DNA of 7,618 nt, from assembly GCA_964555735.1 (NCBI GenBank), contig CAZKTS010000117.1, positions 1 to 7,618 of the forward strand. The letters are read 5' to 3'. This DNA is from CAZKTS01 sp964555735 (GTDB lineage Bacteria > Actinomycetota > Acidimicrobiia > IMCC26256 > PALSA-555). The translations under genes and the position numbers were made by a program. The number at the start of each line of letters is the position of its first letter. Position 1 is the first letter of the stretch. Under the pieces are notes generated by a model, which was not told where the DNA came from, ran no database searches, and saw only the letters and a program-made list of their open reading frames with translations. Shown in pieces: positions 5,227-7,618 of this stretch.

Positions 5227-6348
5227 CTTCTTGTTCTTCTTCTTGCCCTTCTTCGTGCCGGGCGCGGGCGCTTCGCCGGCCCCGGGCGCGGTCGGGCTGG
5301 TCGACCCGGCGCTGCCGTTCTCGTTGACGGGACGCGCCCGTACCACGAGCAGCTCGTGCTCGAGCTGGAGGACCTGGTCGGCCGGCGGGTTCACCGTGCA
5401 GGCGCCGTTGGAGAAGACGCCCACCAACATCGAGTCGTAGGAGTCCTTGAGCAGCCCGAGCGCGTGGCGGACGTCACGCCCGACCAGCTCGTTGGGGACG
5501 GGGATCCGGTAGAGCTCCTGGCCCTCGGGGTGCGTGAGCAGGTCGGCGATGACGCCGGTCAGCCCGTGGGTCCGCGCCGACGCGGCGAGGAGCGAACCGG
5601 TGATCTCCGCGCTGACGACGAGCTCGTCGGCGCGGGTGCGCTCGAAGTGCTGGCGGTTCTCCGACTTCACCACCTCGACGCAGGTGTAGGCGCGTGGGTT
5701 GAGCGACTCGACCGCGAGCGTCGTCAGCAGCGAGCGCGCGTCGAGGTCGTCGGGGTCGTCGCTGGCGTTGGAGGCGTCGGCGAGCACGATGACCGTCGCG
5801 ACCTGGCTGATGCCGGCGCGCTCCAGGTCGTCGGCGTTGCTCGGGTTGCCCCGCACGAACGTCGTGTTCTCCTCCTCGAGCGGTGCGGCCTCGAGGTCGG
5901 CGAGGATCACGATGGGTCGGGGATCCTCGACCTCCTTGGCGCGCAGCTCGCGGATGATCTCGAAGCCCTTCGCGCTCCAACCACAGATCAACAGGTGGTT
6001 GGTTCCCTTGAACGTGCCCATGCCGGCTCCTCGGTTGATGACCGTCGCGACGAAGCGCGAGGCGATCGTCGCGGTGGCGAACGCGACGAGGCTCACGCCG
6101 GCCACGCGGACGATCCAGTACGAGATGAACCCGAACTGCGTCTTGATCTTGTACGGCGACGTGTTCTCGAAGAGCGTGCGGAACAGCCAGCCGTAGGCGT
6201 CGCCCACCGAGTGGACGTCGTAGCTCTTGTTGTGCTCGACCGCCCAGAAGAAGATCGGCGCGAACAGCAGGACGAGCAGCGCGAAGAACGTCGCGATCGC
6301 GAAGCGCCTGCTCACTCGACCCCAGAGAAGGGCCTGGTCCTTCCGCAT
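5191..6348 (-). CDS. Two-TM channel-like protein with MthK-type RCK (TrkA-N/TrkA-C) domains
   Basis: This 385-residue membrane protein has one hydrophobic helix at about 16-37, a pore-loop-like stretch (46-70), a second helix at about 72-97, and then a cytoplasmic RCK module. The RCK-N start HLLICGWSAKGFEIIREL (118-135) closely resembles the HVVICGWS start of the MthK K+ channel RCK domain. It continues with VRGNPSNADDLERAGI and ADELVVSAEITGSLLA. An RCK-C domain (about 280-338) contains RIPVP and NPPADQVLQLEHELLVV. The K+ filter TVGYG is absent: the loop reads FENTSPYKIKT (60-70). It may conduct another ion, be non-selective, or act only as a sensor. Of the MthK Ca2+ ligands, only an E210-like Glu (in CVEVV) seems kept. 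The tail after 340 is Pro/Ala/Gly-rich with a basic cluster KKGKKKNKK, probably disordered and possibly membrane- or nucleic-acid-binding. I chose ATG 6348 over 6465 because GGAG precedes it by 4 nt and the extension lacks conserved features. Confidence 0.85.
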   Translation of the reverse strand: MRKDQALLWGRVSRRFAIATFFALLVLLFAPIFFWAVEHNKSYDVHSVGDAYGWLFRTLFENTSPYKIKTQFGFISYWIVRVAGVSLVAFATATIASRFVATVINRGAGMGTFKGTNHLLICGWSAKGFEIIRELRAKEVEDPRPIVILADLEAAPLEEENTTFVRGNPSNADDLERAGISQVATVIVLADASNASDDPDDLDARSLLTTLAVESLNPRAYTCVEVVKSENRQHFERTRADELVVSAEITGSLLAASARTHGLTGVIADLLTHPEGQELYRIPVPNELVGRDVRHALGLLKDSYDSMLVGVFSNGACTVNPPADQVLQLEHELLVVRARPVNENGSAGSTSPTAPGAGEAPAPGTKKGKKKNKKSQVEGPVDSNT

Positions 6349-6352
6349 GTTG

Positions 6353-6356
6353 CTCC
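6353..6356 (-). promoter_or_regulatory. Ribosome binding site of the channel-like gene
   Basis: On the minus strand GGAG lies 4 nt before ATG 6348, supporting this start over an in-frame ATG at 6465. Confidence 0.5.
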
Positions 6357-6361
6357 GTCTG

Positions 6362-6394
6362 GCTGCGCCCGCGGCCCCCGTCGAAGGGCGCAGC
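6362..6394. promoter_or_regulatory. Perfect 9-bp inverted repeat in divergent intergenic region
   Basis: Arms GCTGCGCCC (6362-6370) and GGGCGCAGC (6386-6394) are exactly complementary with a 15-nt spacer. The site lies in the 137-nt region (6349-6485) between the divergent channel and MFS genes. It could be an operator or form a hairpin in the channel mRNA leader. No T-tract follows on either side, so it is not a typical terminator. Its right arm overlaps the candidate -10 of the channel gene. Nothing else clear is seen in this region except a weak TCAC-N6-GTGA dyad at 6462-6475. Confidence 0.45.
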
Positions 6395-6397
6395 GTA
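6392..6397 (-). promoter_or_regulatory. Candidate -10 element of the channel-like gene
   Basis: Minus-strand TACGCT (6397-6392) fits TANNNT and would start transcription near 6385, giving a leader of roughly 37 nt before ATG 6348. No good -35 is visible. It overlaps one arm of the 9-bp inverted repeat, so a protein bound to that repeat could block it. Confidence 0.28.
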
Positions 6398-6485
6398 GAT
6401 CGCGGCGACCCGCCGTGGGGGACATCGTCGCGGCCGTCGGGCAACGCGGTGGCGCGAGCGGTCACGGGCGGGTGAGCATGCAGCC

Positions 6486-7618
6486 ATGGCCGCCCCCCAA
6501 CGTGTGCTGACCGCGCGGTTCGTGCTGGTCGTGACGGCGGGGCTCGGCTACTTCCTGGCCCTCGGCATGGTGCTCCCGGCCGTGCCCCAGTACGTCGAGC
6601 ACCGCCTCGACGGGGACAGCGTCGCCGTCGGTGTGGCGGTCGGGACCCTGTTCGTCGGCGCGGTGCTCCTCCGCCCCTTCGCCGGCCGCCTCGGTGACCG
6701 GGTGGGCCGTCGTTCGCTGATGATCGCCGGGGCAGGGATCGTCGCGGTCTCGGTCGCGCTGTACGGCGTCGTGGAGTCGTTGCCGTTCCTCATCTGCATG
6801 CGCGCCCTGACCGGGGTGGGCGAGGCCGCGTTCTTCGTCGGGGCGGCGACGATGATCACCGACCTCGCGCCGGTCGAACGCCGCGGGGAGGCCATCAGCT
6901 ACTGGTCGGTGGCGGTGTACGGCGGCCTGGCCTTCGGGCCCGCGCTCGGTGAGGCCGTGCTCGACGCGGGCGGCTTCGCCACGGTGTGGGGCGCAGCTGC
7001 GGCCATGGCCGCGGCGGCGACCGTGCTCTCGTTCTTCACGCGGGACATCGAGCGCCCACCGACGCCCGCCGACCAGGGACCGCTGATCAACCGCGGCGCG
7101 ATGGCGCCGGGCATCGTGCTCTTCTTCGGGCTGATCGCGCTGGCGGCGTTCACCGCGTTCGTCCCGCTCTACGTCGACGACGTCGGCCTCGGTAGCGCCG
7201 ACGGCATCTTCATCCTCTACGGCGGGATCGTGCTCGTCGTGCGCATCTTCGGCGCGCGGCTGCCCGACATCCTCGGCTCGCGCCGCGCGGGCGCACTGGC
7301 ACTCCTCGGTACGACCGTCGGGATGGTGATCATGGCGGCGTGGGGATCGGCCGCGGGACTGTTCGTGGGCACCGCGTGCTTCGCGATCGGGGCGTCCTTC
7401 CTCTATCCCGCACTGCTCCTGCTCGCGCTCGAGCGCGGCGGTGACGAGGAGCGCGGCGCGGTGGTCGGCACCGTGAGCAGCTTCTTCGATCTGTCGCAGG
7501 GTCTCGGTGCGCTCGTGGTCGGCGGCGTGGCCGCGGCGACCAGCTATCAGGGTGCCTTCGCCGCCGGCGCAGCCTTCGCGGTCGTTGGCTGGCTGCTGCT
7601 GAGGTACGGATCAGCAGC
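6486..7618 (+). CDS. MFS transporter, probable drug/metabolite:H+ antiporter (3' end outside window)
   Basis: The frame is open from ATG 6486 to the window end, giving 377 residues without a stop. It has many hydrophobic helices in the MFS pattern: about 11-35, 47-65, 77-95, 99-120, 137-159 and 164-184, then a short loop rich in Pro, then helices from about 207 on. Motif A between helices 2 and 3 reads GRLGDRVGRRSLM (67-79). Arg106 in helix 4 (MRALTGVGEAA) fits motif B. YGGLAFGPALGEA (145-157) resembles antiporter motif C, suggesting proton-driven export rather than uptake. The substrate cannot be read. No strong ribosome site is seen; GGGTGA ends about 10 nt before the ATG. It diverges from the channel-like gene across 137 nt. 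It is probably nearly complete, since most MFS proteins are about 400 residues. Confidence 0.88.
   Translation, partial: MAAPQRVLTARFVLVVTAGLGYFLALGMVLPAVPQYVEHRLDGDSVAVGVAVGTLFVGAVLLRPFAGRLGDRVGRRSLMIAGAGIVAVSVALYGVVESLPFLICMRALTGVGEAAFFVGAATMITDLAPVERRGEAISYWSVAVYGGLAFGPALGEAVLDAGGFATVWGAAAAMAAAATVLSFFTRDIERPPTPADQGPLINRGAMAPGIVLFFGLIALAAFTAFVPLYVDDVGLGSADGIFILYGGIVLVVRIFGARLPDILGSRRAGALALLGTTVGMVIMAAWGSAAGLFVGTACFAIGASFLYPALLLLALERGGDEERGAVVGTVSSFFDLSQGLGALVVGGVAAATSYQGAFAAGAAFAVVGWLLLRYGSA

Noticed and set aside
6349..6465. Upstream start at 6465 for the channel-like gene
   Set aside because: The added 39 residues lack conserved or membrane features, and GGAG is correctly placed for ATG 6348.
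6478..6509. ATG at 6478 just before the MFS gene
   Set aside because: It is out of frame with the transporter and encodes only MQPWPPPNVC before a stop. Unlike the bridging mini-ORFs, it does not end at the next start codon.
5356..6510. 384-codon plus-strand open frame antisense to the channel-like gene
   Set aside because: The composition is biased (Glu, Arg, Val, Asp) with no recognisable motif, while the opposite strand encodes clear membrane helices and RCK motifs.
1..7618. Defence island, mobile element, CRISPR array, prophage or RNA gene
   Set aside because: No integrase, transposase, nuclease or repeat-spacer pattern, and no rRNA, tRNA or riboswitch-like conserved sequence, was seen. 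The genes are metabolic and transport families packed in ordinary operon order.

Overview
The window reads as chromosomal DNA of a high-GC actinobacterium-like organism. GC-rich third codon positions, GTG starts, TGA stops, tight gene packing and the gene families present (thiolase/lipid-transfer-like protein, crotonases, fused ADP-forming acyl-CoA synthetase, NADH-ferredoxin reductase) would fit a lipid- or steroid-degrading actinobacterium, for example an acidimicrobial lineage. The taxonomic placement is inference. I see no insertion sequence, phage gene, CRISPR array, rRNA or tRNA.

Layout. Bases 1-3223 hold a three-gene minus-strand operon. In transcription order it contains a 715-residue ADP-forming acyl-CoA synthetase, a crotonase that looks like an isomerase rather than a hydratase, and the first 68 residues of a thiolase-like protein that runs off the left edge. 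Both gene gaps are exactly 10 nt. A short divergent promoter region (about 3224-3335) holds a 14-bp dyad (TGAC-N6-GTCA) and two TANNNT -10-like elements that share two bases and point in opposite directions. Bases 3336-5226 hold a plus-strand pair: an oxygenase-type NADH:ferredoxin reductase and a short second crotonase. The second crotonase overlaps by 36 nt, tail to tail, with a minus-strand gene (5191-6348) for an MthK-like two-helix channel/RCK protein whose pore loop lacks the K+ filter signature. A 137-nt divergent intergenic region with a perfect 9-bp inverted repeat separates it from a plus-strand MFS exporter that runs off the right edge.

How the genes may work together. The synthetase, both crotonases and the thiolase-like protein fit activation, double-bond handling and chain shortening of an unusual acyl-CoA. 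The ferredoxin reductase could supply electrons to a P450 or Rieske oxygenase encoded elsewhere. The dyad between the two arms could co-regulate them. This is inference from context; the substrate cannot be read from the sequence. The channel and MFS genes look functionally unrelated.

The most unusual pattern is at the gene junctions. All three same-strand junctions carry a 5- or 7-codon GTG mini-ORF. Each mini-ORF starts inside the upstream stop (GTGA) and ends inside the downstream start (GTGA or ATGA). A 7-codon ATG mini-ORF similarly ends in the start codon of the first plus-strand gene. This may be chance in GC-rich DNA or a chained termination-reinitiation arrangement. I found no clear new defence or mobile system.
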